From assembly GCF_007680605.1 (NCBI RefSeq), contig NZ_VEIO01000001.1, positions 2,733,276 through 2,797,275 of the forward strand: a stretch of DNA of 64,000 bases. The letters are read 5' to 3'. The position numbers were made by a program, and so were the translations under genes. Source of the stretch: Paenibacillus xylanexedens (GTDB taxonomy: Bacteria; Bacillota; Bacilli; Paenibacillales; Paenibacillaceae). Positions 1 to 8,416 of the stretch are shown piece after piece. The stretch's first letter is position 1, and each line of letters begins with the position of its first letter. Below the pieces are notes generated by a model, which searched no databases, was not told the DNA's origin, and worked only from the letters and a program-made list of their open reading frames with translations.

Positions 1-1491
1 ACTGCGGTAAAAATCGTGGACAGTATGTCCGGCCTGTTTGGCAAAATTGATGCTATACTGCCGTCTCATCCCTTGGCTTCAAGGATAGAGCAATTGCAAA
101 CGATATCCGGACAGCTTCAGCAACAAATAAAACTGGCCGGAATCATCGGCAAAGCCTTGCGGGAAAACACGGTTCCTCCAGCAGATATTGTTGCCCGATT
201 AAATGAACTGAACAGCAACATTAGCACCGGGATAGATCGCTTTCTAAGCACCTTCGACAGCCAGGTTGTTCCTGCACTCACGGCTGCTGCCGATCAGCTC
301 AATTCGGTTCTATCTACGTCAGTAAATACGCTGCAAGCAGCAAAAGAGCGTCTTCCCGACATTGCAGCCATTCTTGCTACAGCGAAGGAAGGTATTCAAT
401 TTGGTCAGACCGAGCTGGAAAAAATCCAGGGGGATCTCCCTATCATTCAGGCTAAGGTACATGAGATCTCACAAACGCTTGACACCAAGAGCGAATCCTT
501 TATTCGTGCTTTGAATGCATTGTCCTCCCTTATTCAGCGCGATCTGCCAAAGCTGGAGGATAAATTAAACGCAGCTGCCGATTTTGTCCGTAATGATCTG
601 CCTCAGGCTGAGAAACAAATTGGCAAGGCATCCAGCTTTGTGCAGCAACAGCTTCCCGATGTGCAACAAGGCGTACATCGCGTAGCTGCTCTTGTTCGTG
701 AGGACTTGCCAGAGCTGGAAAGTGCAATCCGCAAGGCTGCCGAGAAACTAAGAGAAGTCGAAGGCAATAATCAGTTTGCCGAGCTTGCCAAGTTGCTGCG
801 GGGGGATATCGAAGAGGAAAGTGCATTCCTCGCTAGTCCGGTACAGATTAAAGAGCGACACCTGTATCCCATTCCGAATTACGGTTCAGCGATGTCACCG
901 TTCTATGCCGTATTATCACTATGGGTAGGTTCGACATTGTTAATTTCCCTGCTACGTGCGGAAGCAGAAAACCCGGAAGGGACATACCGCGGATATGAAC
1001 TGTATTTCGGCCGTCTAGCTACTTTCTTAACTGTGGGTGCATTGCAAGCGATATGTGTTACAGCAGGAGACATTTGGATTCTGGGAACGTATGTCGCAGA
1101 TAAGTGGTGGTTTATTTTATTCGCGATGCTGGTGAGTGCAGTGTTCGTCACGATCACATATACCCTCCTATCTGTATTCGGCAATACTGGCAAAGGCATT
1201 GCCATTATCTTCATGGTGTTTCAGTTCTCCAGTTCGGGCGGTACTTTCCCGATCAGCATGACTTCGCCCTTTTTCCAGGCGTTAAATCCATTCATGCCGT
1301 TCACTTATGCTATCAGTCTGCTACGGGAAGCGGTCGGCGGTATTCTATGGTCAACAGCCATTAAAGACATTCTGTGGTTGTGTCTGTTCATTGCGCTTAG
1401 TCTGATTATTGCTCTTTTGTTAAAACGCCCATTAAGCAGCTTGACGAAACGTTCTGCTGAAAATGCGAAAAAGACAAAAATCATTGCTTGA
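1..1491 (+). CDS. YhgE/Pip-type membrane protein, C-terminal part (5' truncated by window edge)
   Basis: The reading frame is already open at base 1, so the true start lies outside the window; a GTG at 16 is only an internal candidate. The first ~270 residues are a long helical region with repeating hydrophobic heptads (many 'LPxxxxxI/V' units), typical of the extracytoplasmic coiled-coil part of YhgE/Pip proteins. The remaining ~220 residues carry about six membrane segments and the conserved entry 'HLYPIPNYGSAMSPFY' that marks the ABC-2-like membrane domain of the family. Known members are phage-receptor or ESX-associated membrane proteins; the role here is not determined. The gene ends at a strong hairpin shared with the convergent gene on the other strand. 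Confidence 0.85.
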   Translation, partial: TAVKIVDSMSGLFGKIDAILPSHPLASRIEQLQTISGQLQQQIKLAGIIGKALRENTVPPADIVARLNELNSNISTGIDRFLSTFDSQVVPALTAAADQLNSVLSTSVNTLQAAKERLPDIAAILATAKEGIQFGQTELEKIQGDLPIIQAKVHEISQTLDTKSESFIRALNALSSLIQRDLPKLEDKLNAAADFVRNDLPQAEKQIGKASSFVQQQLPDVQQGVHRVAALVREDLPELESAIRKAAEKLREVEGNNQFAELAKLLRGDIEEESAFLASPVQIKERHLYPIPNYGSAMSPFYAVLSLWVGSTLLISLLRAEAENPEGTYRGYELYFGRLATFLTVGALQAICVTAGDIWILGTYVADKWWFILFAMLVSAVFVTITYTLLSVFGNTGKGIAIIFMVFQFSSSGGTFPISMTSPFFQALNPFMPFTYAISLLREAVGGILWSTAIKDILWLCLFIALSLIIALLLKRPLSSLTKRSAENAKKTKIIA

Positions 1492-1523
1492 TTTGATGTA
1501 TTTAGCAACACCTGGGCTTCGCT

Positions 1524-1563
1524 AAAAAAGGCCTCTTGAACGTAAGTTCAAGAAGCCTTTTTG
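1524..1563. terminator. Bidirectional rho-independent terminator
   Basis: A-tract, GC-containing stem with loop GTAA, then a T-tract (AAAAAGG...CCTTTTT). It sits between two convergent genes and can end transcription from both the YhgE-like gene and the cassette ending at 1634. Confidence 0.85.
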
Positions 1564-1633
1564 TGGTACTAAGCAGGATATCCTCAAGTGCTGTGCCAAG
1601 TTTCTCATTCGATTCTTTTTCCAGGGAAATTCA

Positions 1634-2938
1634 TCATTGCGCAGAACGTTGCTGTTCCAGCTGTTCGTAAGATTGTTTAATCGTGGACAGGGTTTCGAAA
1701 TGACGATAGATATTGTTACCCGCCGTGACGAACAGGGATGCTACGAGCAGTCCAATCAGTATTTTTTTACCAAAACCGGAGCGCAGGCTACTGATAAACA
1801 TGCCACCAAGCAGATAAAAAGCAAACAAATAATGTCCGGCATATAGGTACATATCATATTGGTACACAGCCAGCCCGAATCCTACAACGAGATGAAGCAG
1901 AATAGCAAATATAATGTACGGCATTAACGTCCACACACTACGTTCGCGTATACCACGTATGAACCCTGCCAGCGCAAGCAACAAAAGAAATATACCTGTC
2001 ATCTGAACGTAAAGCGGATTAGAGCGGGAAAGATCTGTGACAAATGCGACCATACCCGGATCAAGCAAGTGCACTTGTGGGGACAACATGGGATTGATGG
2101 TCAGCAATACTAACGCTTTAAAATGTGCCGCCCACTGGAACGGTGTCGCGTAACTCGTGCCCCCATTTTGAATTCCTAACAACCAGTTGCTTATCCAGCT
2201 TCGGCCGCCAAATGCAACATACTGAATGGCTGTTAACACCACGATCATCAGCACGGCGAGTGACATGATGCCGATATATTTTTTCCAACCTGCCTTACTA
2301 CGCCATGCCTGCATATTAAAGAAGACAGCTCCGGCAAACGGTACGATATTGGTTGAAGTTAATCCAAAATTAATTGTCGCAAGTAGCGCATTCGGGACAT
2401 AACGGACCTCCTTCTGCACACGCGAATACTGCAAGTATAGAACGGACAGAAGAATAACAAACTGCACATACGGATACGAGTCCGGGATAAATGCCGTAAA
2501 CATTAAATACGAGCTGAACCCAAACAGCAACGCGAACAACAAAGGTGTATGTGAGGATTTCTTTTCATTTTGGCTTAGAAACACAAAGACCAGAACAACG
2601 GAGCCCGCATTCACAAGGGATTGTAAAATCAGAAAAAACCAATTGCCCCCCAGCAGCTTGGAAATAGCTCCGAGCGTAACCGCCAAATAAGAAATTAAGG
2701 GATGAATAACAGATGAGCTGTTGTCCCCGTAATACATCGAAGGATCAAAATTAAACAGGTTAAGGGGAAATATAGCTGTATTAAATGGTGTATATTTTCC
2801 CAGCATCTCTGCGTTTTGACTGATATATAGAATATAAGAACCATTCATCAAACCATAAAAAAGAGCAAAACCGGCGAACAAAACAAAAGCAGTCCAAGTC
2901 ACTCTACGGTCATAAAATATGTAATCTAAAAATTTCAT
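1634..2938 (-). CDS. Multi-spanning membrane protein, GT-C glycosyltransferase-like
   Basis: A 434-residue protein with about eleven hydrophobic segments and a short charged C-terminal tail. After the first segment comes a large polar loop (residues ~35-75) with acidic residues and the pattern 'NFDPSMYYGDNSSSVIHP', which resembles the first periplasmic loop of GT-C enzymes that use polyprenyl-phosphate sugars. No closer family was recognised. It is the last gene of a five-gene set with a UbiA-type phosphoribosyl-polyprenyl synthase, a HAD phosphatase and two SMR-like proteins, so a role as the transferase that uses the flipped lipid-linked sugar at the outer face is inferred from context. ATG start. 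It could instead be a transporter or polymerase-like protein. Confidence 0.6.
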   Translation of the reverse strand: MKFLDYIFYDRRVTWTAFVLFAGFALFYGLMNGSYILYISQNAEMLGKYTPFNTAIFPLNLFNFDPSMYYGDNSSSVIHPLISYLAVTLGAISKLLGGNWFFLILQSLVNAGSVVLVFVFLSQNEKKSSHTPLLFALLFGFSSYLMFTAFIPDSYPYVQFVILLSVLYLQYSRVQKEVRYVPNALLATINFGLTSTNIVPFAGAVFFNMQAWRSKAGWKKYIGIMSLAVLMIVVLTAIQYVAFGGRSWISNWLLGIQNGGTSYATPFQWAAHFKALVLLTINPMLSPQVHLLDPGMVAFVTDLSRSNPLYVQMTGIFLLLLALAGFIRGIRERSVWTLMPYIIFAILLHLVVGFGLAVYQYDMYLYAGHYLFAFYLLGGMFISSLRSGFGKKILIGLLVASLFVTAGNNIYRHFETLSTIKQSYEQLEQQRSAQ

Positions 2939-2988
2939 GCGTTCACATCCAATGTTTAATGATAAAAATTAGAAATATAAAATCCGGT

Positions 2989-3309
2989 CTAGAGTACAAG
3001 CAAGCATAGTCCGCCCATGATACAGACAACGCCGATCCACCGCATTGGCCCTACCGTCTCCTTAAAAGCCCATTTTGCAATAATAAGGGTCCAGACGTAG
3101 GTTAAAGCGTTCGCAGGCAACACTACAGTTAGAGGCAGAAACTTGAGTAACACAATGTTAAGCAGTGCACCCGTTCCATAAAAACCAAGTCCGATCAGCA
3201 CATGTAGTCGTTTACGACTCGTCGCGTAAAATTTCAACCCAGCCCCGCCCATTGCTCCGCATAGGGTCATCACGATTAACACAGCAATCATCCAACTATC
3301 GATCCACAC
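2989..3309 (-). CDS. Small SMR/EamA-like membrane protein, subunit 2 of a pair
   Basis: A 106-residue protein of four predicted membrane helices with the size and layout of small multidrug resistance (SMR) proteins; the terminal helix ends in 'RWIGVVCIMGGLCLLVL'. GTG start at 3309, overlapping the 3' end of the neighbouring SMR-like gene by 14 nt, so the two are probably made in a fixed ratio. Paired SMR-fold proteins of this kind (ArnE/ArnF) flip undecaprenyl-phosphate-aminoarabinose across the membrane. Given the UbiA and GT-C-like neighbours, a lipid-linked sugar flippase is a better guess than a drug exporter, but this is inference. The protein lacks an obvious membrane-embedded Glu in helix 1, the proton-coupling residue of EmrE-type exporters. 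Confidence 0.7.
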   Translation of the reverse strand: MWIDSWMIAVLIVMTLCGAMGGAGLKFYATSRKRLHVLIGLGFYGTGALLNIVLLKFLPLTVVLPANALTYVWTLIIAKWAFKETVGPMRWIGVVCIMGGLCLLVL

Positions 3310-3625
3310 TGGTTAACGTCACCCCGATTCCCAGGAGCACAACAGCCGCAAGCTTTTGTACCGTAATTTCTTCACCAAGCAAGAAATATCCATAGATTAA
3401 TGCAAAAACATAACTGGCACACATCAACGGGTAGGCTACCGAGAGCTTTTCGCGCGCGAATGCCTTAATCATCAAAATGGCTCCCATGCCGTAACATAGA
3501 AAACCCACACCCATGTAAATCCACTCCGTCAATCCCCACTTCCAGAACAACTGCCCCGTCGCCGTCAGGAAAGCAGAAGCTAGCATCAACCATTTGCCGG
3601 TGTGACGTGAACCTATTTCCCCCAC
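3296..3625 (-). CDS. Small SMR/EamA-like membrane protein, subunit 1 of a pair
   Basis: A 109-residue protein with four predicted membrane helices, a basic N-terminus ('GSRHTGKW') and the EamA/SMR-like end 'QKLAAVVLLGIGVTLTSV'. GTG start at 3625 with GGAGG seven bases upstream; it overlaps the upstream HAD gene by 13 nt and the next SMR gene by 14 nt. Two adjacent, non-identical small four-helix proteins point to an asymmetric heterodimer, as in ArnE/ArnF. In this operon the likely cargo is a polyprenyl-phosphate-linked sugar made by the upstream UbiA-type enzyme. Drug or metabolite export cannot be excluded from sequence alone. Confidence 0.7.
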   Translation of the reverse strand: MGEIGSRHTGKWLMLASAFLTATGQLFWKWGLTEWIYMGVGFLCYGMGAILMIKAFAREKLSVAYPLMCASYVFALIYGYFLLGEEITVQKLAAVVLLGIGVTLTSVDR

Positions 3626-4245
3626 GTTAACGCCTCCATCTCAGGAACACGTTTATTTACAAAATACCGCTGACGCACAAGCTGCATGACGGGAAGATCC
3701 GATAAAGAATCGGAGTACGAGCAGGATTGCTCATAATCAATTTCCATGTTTTTCTCAGCCAAATAAGCTTGAATCCGGCGTACCTTTTCTTCTCCCTTAC
3801 AGTTGGCACCTTCAACGGTGCAGGTATACCCATTCTCATGCCGAACAAGTTCGGTTCCGATCACATGATCGACCCAAGGGAAATTTTTGAAATACTTCAT
3901 ATACGCATGCGGAGAAGCCGTTACGAGCAACACATGATATCCAGCTTCCTTCCGATGTTGCATCTCTACACTGGCCTCCGTAAATATGGAAGTTCGCAGG
4001 TGGGTATCGAAAAAATGCTCCAGGTCTCTCTCAGACATACGTTTGATTTCCTGAAAATAGGAACGTTTAACCCGCTCAACCGTCATAAAGCCCGCTTTGA
4101 ATAGGAAGGTATGAAATGCAATGACAGGCAGACGCCATACTTGCCAAGGATAACGTCGCACACTATAAAATACAAATTGAAACATGGAGTCACTGCGTAT
4201 AATCGTTTTATCAATATCAAAGATCGCAACCTTCGTTCGTTTCAC
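3613..4245 (-). CDS. HAD-IB family phosphatase
   Basis: A 210-residue HAD hydrolase of the SerB-like IB group. Motif I is 'DIDKT' at residues 10-14 (nucleophile D10, acid/base D12), motif II is the Thr/Ser in 'LLVTASPHAY', a Lys in 'CKGEEKV' can serve as motif III, and 'SYSDSLSDLPVM' is motif IV with paired Asp residues. The cap is the small helical insertion typical of the IB group. GTG start with AGGGGGA upstream. It lies 33 nt after the UbiA-type gene and overlaps the SMR gene. A plausible job is removal of the 5-phosphate from polyprenyl-phosphoryl-5-phosphoribose, done in mycobacteria by an unrelated PAP2-type enzyme (Rv3807c). That assignment is inference; the fold assignment is firm. 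Confidence 0.8.
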   Translation of the reverse strand: MKRTKVAIFDIDKTIIRSDSMFQFVFYSVRRYPWQVWRLPVIAFHTFLFKAGFMTVERVKRSYFQEIKRMSERDLEHFFDTHLRTSIFTEASVEMQHRKEAGYHVLLVTASPHAYMKYFKNFPWVDHVIGTELVRHENGYTCTVEGANCKGEEKVRRIQAYLAEKNMEIDYEQSCSYSDSLSDLPVMQLVRQRYFVNKRVPEMEALTWGK

Positions 4246-4278
4246 CCTGATCCCCCTCTGTATTAAATCTCTCTATGA

Positions 4279-5196
4279 TTATTCGAAAATGGCAAAAATC
4301 GTTATGACACTAACCACGTATAAAATCACTGTGATCAAGATAGGCTTGTCCTCGAATAGAACACGGTCTGGTGAACCGCCCTGATTTTTCATATGGATCA
4401 GATACAAATACCGGAACATGCCATAGATGACCAGCGGAATCGTCCACATCAGATGAATGGTTCGATCCGACGTAAAGGTAAACAGAGAATAACTAATGAT
4501 CGTGGCTGTCGTCACGATGGTGTTGAACTGATCCAGCAAAGTGATGGAATAGTTATCCAATACCTTACGATGTGATCCTGTGTTTCCTTCCAGCAACGTA
4601 AGTTCGTTTCTCCGTTTGCCAATCGCAAGAAACAGAGATAAGAGCATGGTACAGATCAGAAACCACGGAGTGAACGGTACATGAATCAATACACCCCCAG
4701 CAATCGCACGAAGCACAAAGCCCGCCGCTATGGTCATCATATCCAGAATAACAAGATGTTTCAGTACAAAAGAATAAGATACATTCAGCAGGAAATAAAC
4801 AATACACAACACACCGAATAACGGATTCATCACAAAAGCAGCCCCCAGGGAAAACACAAGGAGAGCCATTCCGAATAATATCGCATGTGTAGGATGAACC
4901 TGCCCTGAAGCGATTGGACGGAACTGCTTGGTCGGATGCAACCTGTCCCGTTCCCGATCTACATAGTCGTTCAGTATATACACACATCCTGCAACAAGGC
5001 TAAATAACAGAAAGCCAATCACTGTTGAAACAATCGTTTCCGTTCGGATTTCCTCAAATGAAAATAACAATGCTGCAAACAACAGCAAATTTTTGGTCCA
5101 CTGTTTGGGCCTTAGCAATTTAAACAAACCAGAAACGGTTCCAGCATGGCTTTCAGCAGAAGACGCGGTATCGTGCCTTGATGAAAACAATAGCAA
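4279..5196 (-). CDS. UbiA-family decaprenyl-phosphate phosphoribosyltransferase-like prenyl-lipid enzyme
   Basis: A 305-residue UbiA-superfamily membrane protein with about nine helices. The first Asp-rich motif at residues 76-96 reads N-D-x2-D-x3-D-x2-H-P-T-K-x2-R-P-I-A, the signature of the branch that includes Rv3806c, which joins PRPP to decaprenyl phosphate. The second motif region has 'YSFVLKH' (141-147), D152 and 'RAIAGG' (163-168), also typical of this branch rather than of menaquinone or heme prenyltransferases. The start is non-ATG (TTG at 5196, or TTG two codons later, which is better spaced from GGGAG). It is the first gene of the cassette running to 1634. No DprE1/DprE2 epimerase genes are in the window, so ribose rather than arabinose is the simplest expected sugar (inference). 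Confidence 0.8.
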   Translation of the reverse strand: MLLFSSRHDTASSAESHAGTVSGLFKLLRPKQWTKNLLLFAALLFSFEEIRTETIVSTVIGFLLFSLVAGCVYILNDYVDRERDRLHPTKQFRPIASGQVHPTHAILFGMALLVFSLGAAFVMNPLFGVLCIVYFLLNVSYSFVLKHLVILDMMTIAAGFVLRAIAGGVLIHVPFTPWFLICTMLLSLFLAIGKRRNELTLLEGNTGSHRKVLDNYSITLLDQFNTIVTTATIISYSLFTFTSDRTIHLMWTIPLVIYGMFRYLYLIHMKNQGGSPDRVLFEDKPILITVILYVVSVITIFAIFE

Positions 5197-5307
5197 TTAC
5201 TCCCTTCAACAACAATCTAACGGATTAGTCTATACAAATAACGTAAAGACTTAATAATAAGTTGCTTGGTTATTTTTGTAAAGAGGATAAAGGATATATT
5301 TTGACAT

Positions 5308-5337
5308 AAAAAAGAGACCGTTTCCGGTCTCTTTTTA
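5308..5337 (-). terminator. Rho-independent terminator of dapL
   Basis: Perfect 12-bp arms (AAAAAGAGACCG / CGGTCTCTTTTT) with loop TTTC and a T-run on the minus strand. It lies 33 nt after the dapL stop and separates dapL from the UbiA cassette. Confidence 0.85.
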
Positions 5338-5369
5338 CCCATTGTAGTCTATATTAACGCATATTTGAA

Positions 5370-6623
5370 TTAAAATTCAAACTCCACGTCACTCAGACGA
5401 CGCTTGATTTCAGCGATAACACGTTTCTCTTCTTCTTCGCCACTCGCAATGAACGTAACGGAGAAACGAACAAAGTTACCTGCATCATCCCAAGGTACGG
5501 ATGAAATCAGCTTCTCACGAATCAGGAATTGGGAGAAGTCTTCTCCTGACTCGAAGCGACGTCCACCGACAACGCCTTTTGGAGCTTCAACATAAAGGAA
5601 GAAGGAACCTTTCGGTTTCTCCGCCTGGAAACCCAGCTCATTGAGTGCTGCGACCAGCATATCGTGACGACGGGAATACTTCTCTGCAATTTTCTCCGTG
5701 ATTTCAGGGTGATTCAATCCGTAAGCCGCTGCCTTCTGGATCGCGATGAATTGACCCGAATCGTTGTTGTCCTTCACATCACTGAATGCTTTGACAACGA
5801 GAGGATTACCGGCTACAAAGCCAATTCTCCATCCTGTCATGTTGTACGATTTGGAGAGGGAATGCAGCTCCACACCTACATCTTTAGCACCCGGTACAGA
5901 CAGGAAGCTGAAAGGTTTTTTGCCATCATACGTCAATGCTGCATATGGAGCATCGTGCACAACAACAACATTGTATTTTTTCGCCCATTCAACGACCTCT
6001 GTGAAAAACTCCACTGTAGCACTTGCACCAGTCGGGTTATTTGGATAGTTCAGATAGAGCAATTTTGCACGTTTAGCAATATCTTCGGGAATCGCTGTCA
6101 GGTCAGGCAAAAAGTTGTTCTCTTTGGTCAATTGAATATTGAAAACTTCTCCACCCAAATATTTCGTATGTGTGCCCATTACCGGATAACCAGGCACAGT
6201 CATAATCGTTACATCACCTGGATTAATGAAGCAAGAAGGTAACATTGCCAAAGCCGGTTTGGAACCGATGGAGTGTACGATCTCTGTATCCGCATCAATA
6301 CCATCCACGTTAAATACGTTTTTCAGGTAAGCAGCTGCGGCTGTCTTGAATTCAGGAATACCATTATCGGCGTACCCGCGGTTCTCCGGCTTAGACGCTT
6401 CTGCAGCGAGTGCAGCAACGATGCCTGCGTCAGCCATCTCGTCCGGTTCACCAACCCCAAGGTCAATCAGCTCGACATCGGGAAAGTCTTTTTTAGCGGA
6501 AGCTTTCGCACGTTTGATTTTCTCGAATTTATAGATGTTCGTGTCTTTACCATAGTTGGAGCCGCCAATACGGTCGGCAAAATTAGTTTGGATATACGTT
6601 TCCTGATATTTATCGATACTCAT
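5370..6623 (-). CDS. dapL: LL-diaminopimelate aminotransferase (DapL-type), PLP fold type I
   Basis: A 417-residue class I/II aminotransferase. The PLP lysine is K258 in 'HSLSKSYNMTGWRIGF'; the cofactor-binding 'NYPNNPTGA' (~192-200) and the Asp/Tyr of 'HDAPYAAL' (~223-230) are present. Overall length and the N-terminal 'LIDLGVGEPDEMAD' fit the DapL group, which makes LL-diaminopimelate directly from tetrahydrodipicolinate, for lysine and for cross-linking residues of murein. The closely related aspartate/tyrosine aminotransferases are the main alternative, so the substrate is inferred from family resemblance. The gene stands alone with its own terminator. This fits the meso-DAP-type MurE encoded later in the window. 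Confidence 0.8.
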   Translation of the reverse strand: MSIDKYQETYIQTNFADRIGGSNYGKDTNIYKFEKIKRAKASAKKDFPDVELIDLGVGEPDEMADAGIVAALAAEASKPENRGYADNGIPEFKTAAAAYLKNVFNVDGIDADTEIVHSIGSKPALAMLPSCFINPGDVTIMTVPGYPVMGTHTKYLGGEVFNIQLTKENNFLPDLTAIPEDIAKRAKLLYLNYPNNPTGASATVEFFTEVVEWAKKYNVVVVHDAPYAALTYDGKKPFSFLSVPGAKDVGVELHSLSKSYNMTGWRIGFVAGNPLVVKAFSDVKDNNDSGQFIAIQKAAAYGLNHPEITEKIAEKYSRRHDMLVAALNELGFQAEKPKGSFFLYVEAPKGVVGGRRFESGEDFSQFLIREKLISSVPWDDAGNFVRFSVTFIASGEEEEKRVIAEIKRRLSDVEFEF

Positions 6624-6733
6624 AATGTGTTCATCTCCTCATTTTGACGCAAATTTCTCATGTTTTAATATGAAGCATTTGAGCATTCAACACCATGGAC
6701 AAAATATCCGAACATTTGTACTTTCTTCAAACG

Positions 6734-7696
6734 TCAACGGCTTCGTAGCGATGCCAGTACATCCTCCATATCCTGCGGGATCGGCGCGTTGAATTCCATG
6801 TATTCTCCTGTGGAAGGATGCACAAAACCAAGTGTCGCTGCGTGCAGAGCCTGTCCATTCATTTTGATGCCCTTGTTCCGCCCATATGTCGGATCACCGA
6901 CAAGGGGATGACCGATAAATTTCATGTGCACCCGAATCTGATGGGTACGTCCTGTTTCGAGTTTTAACTCAAGCAAGGTATAATCGTTGATGCGCTCCGT
7001 CACTGTAAAATGAGTCACGGCATGTTTGCTGTTGCGTTCGGTGACCGTGTACATTTTACGATCATTCGTGTCCCGTCCGATCGGTGCATCGATGGTACCT
7101 TGATCATGACTGAGATGCCCATGAACGAGCGCAATATAACGTCTGTTCACACTGTGCTCCTTCAACTGGGCAGCCAGTGAAGCATGCGCCCGATCGTTTT
7201 TCGCCGCCATAATCAAGCCTGACGTATCCTTGTCAATCCGATGTACGATCCCTGGACGCAGTTCTCCGTTAATACCGGAAAGGTCCTTGCAATGGTACAT
7301 TAGAGCGTTCACAAGTGTACCAGATGTATGCCCCGGTGCAGGATGTACAACCAATCCACGTTGTTTGTTAATAACAATTAGGTCACTATCTTCATAGACC
7401 ACTTCAAGAGGGATATCTTCCGCAATAATCTCCACCGCAGCAGGCTCGGGAATCTGTAATACGATCCGATCTCCTTCTGACAGCTTGGCGTTGGACTTCA
7501 CCAGAGCACCATTGACCGTAACTGCCCCATCTGCAATCCATAGCTGGACTTGCGAGCGAGACACGTTGTCTACAGCATCTGTAATATATTTATCCACGCG
7601 TTCCTTCTTATGTTCAGCGGCAACGATCCATTCCATACGTTCCTCGCCGTTAAATTGCTCATCGTTATTGCGTTGTTCCTCATTTGAATTACTCAT
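6734..7696 (-). CDS. rluD: RluD-family 23S rRNA pseudouridine synthase (YlyB-like)
   Basis: A 320-residue RluA/RluD-type enzyme. An S4 RNA-binding domain ('RVDKYITDAVDNVSRSQVQL') is followed by the catalytic domain with 'HRIDKDTSGL', whose Asp attacks the uridine. 'GRTHQIRVHM' and 'LVGDPTYG' are further family motifs. I chose the ATG at 7696 because AAGGGA lies nine bases upstream; an in-frame start at 7762 would run far into lspA. The chosen start overlaps the lspA stop by 8 nt (ATGAGTAA), indicating translational coupling. The lspA-rluD order is the same as lspA-ylyB of Bacillus subtilis. The target is expected to be helix 69 of 23S rRNA. Confidence 0.9.
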   Translation of the reverse strand: MSNSNEEQRNNDEQFNGEERMEWIVAAEHKKERVDKYITDAVDNVSRSQVQLWIADGAVTVNGALVKSNAKLSEGDRIVLQIPEPAAVEIIAEDIPLEVVYEDSDLIVINKQRGLVVHPAPGHTSGTLVNALMYHCKDLSGINGELRPGIVHRIDKDTSGLIMAAKNDRAHASLAAQLKEHSVNRRYIALVHGHLSHDQGTIDAPIGRDTNDRKMYTVTERNSKHAVTHFTVTERINDYTLLELKLETGRTHQIRVHMKFIGHPLVGDPTYGRNKGIKMNGQALHAATLGFVHPSTGEYMEFNAPIPQDMEDVLASLRSR

Positions 7697-8183
7697 GATG
7701 CTCATTCCCTTCAATCTTCGCGGCCGCTTTTTCACGACGTCCTTCCAATAATGTCTCCACAATAATCAAGGCTACCCCGATACAGATGGCCGAGTCAGCA
7801 ATGTTGAAAATTGGAAACGTGTAACTCCCAAAATTTAGTTGCACAAAGTCTACAACTTCCCCCGTCAACGCACGGTCAAGGAAGTTACCTATCGCTCCTC
7901 CAAGCACTAGGCTAAGCGCTACTGGTAGCAATTTGTGCGGGGTATCTTTTACTTTTTGCAAATACCAAATCAAGGCGACAACCACAATGATGGTCACCAC
8001 AATAAAGAACCAGCGTTGATCCTGCAGGATACCAAACGCTGCACCTGAATTTCGATGGGAAGTGATGACAAAAAAATTGCCAATGACCGGAATTTCTTCT
8101 CTAAGCTCCATCCGGGTAGCAATCAGGTACTTCGTTCCCTGATCCACTAGAAATACGATAAAAGCAAGGATATAATACACCAC
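7689..8183 (-). CDS. lspA: Prolipoprotein signal peptidase II
   Basis: Aspartyl protease of the membrane that removes signal peptides from diacylglyceryl prolipoproteins. Four hydrophobic segments are visible. The catalytic Asp residues are in 'GNFLDR' (D103) and 'FNIADS' (D130), numbered from the GTG at 8183, and the conserved 'RNSGAAFG' lies at ~44-51. I prefer the GTG at 8183 because GGAG lies 11 bases upstream and the resulting 164 residues match the family; an ATG at 8228 gives 15 extra residues but has no clear ribosome site. Substrates in this window include the oligopeptide-binding lipoprotein (47497-49197) and the YlaJ-like lipoprotein. Confidence 0.92.
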   Translation of the reverse strand: MVYYILAFIVFLVDQGTKYLIATRMELREEIPVIGNFFVITSHRNSGAAFGILQDQRWFFIVVTIIVVVALIWYLQKVKDTPHKLLPVALSLVLGGAIGNFLDRALTGEVVDFVQLNFGSYTFPIFNIADSAICIGVALIIVETLLEGRREKAAAKIEGNEHHE

Positions 8184-8416
8184 GTTTGTTGTCACTCCGT
8201 TCTTGTCTTTTCCAGCGATACCAAGCATTCGCCAGACTTATTTATTGTAGCACAGCTGTTCAGAGATCGTCCATGACGTGGCAATCTAACGAAGCAATAT
8301 TGGCTCTGGCGGATTGGAAAAACCGATAACATTTTCCTTCTGTAATCCTGCTCCAAAAGGCACATCCTAGAATGGAGAAAAAACCGGATTCCAAATGGAA
8401 TAGAAAGGGGAAAGCC

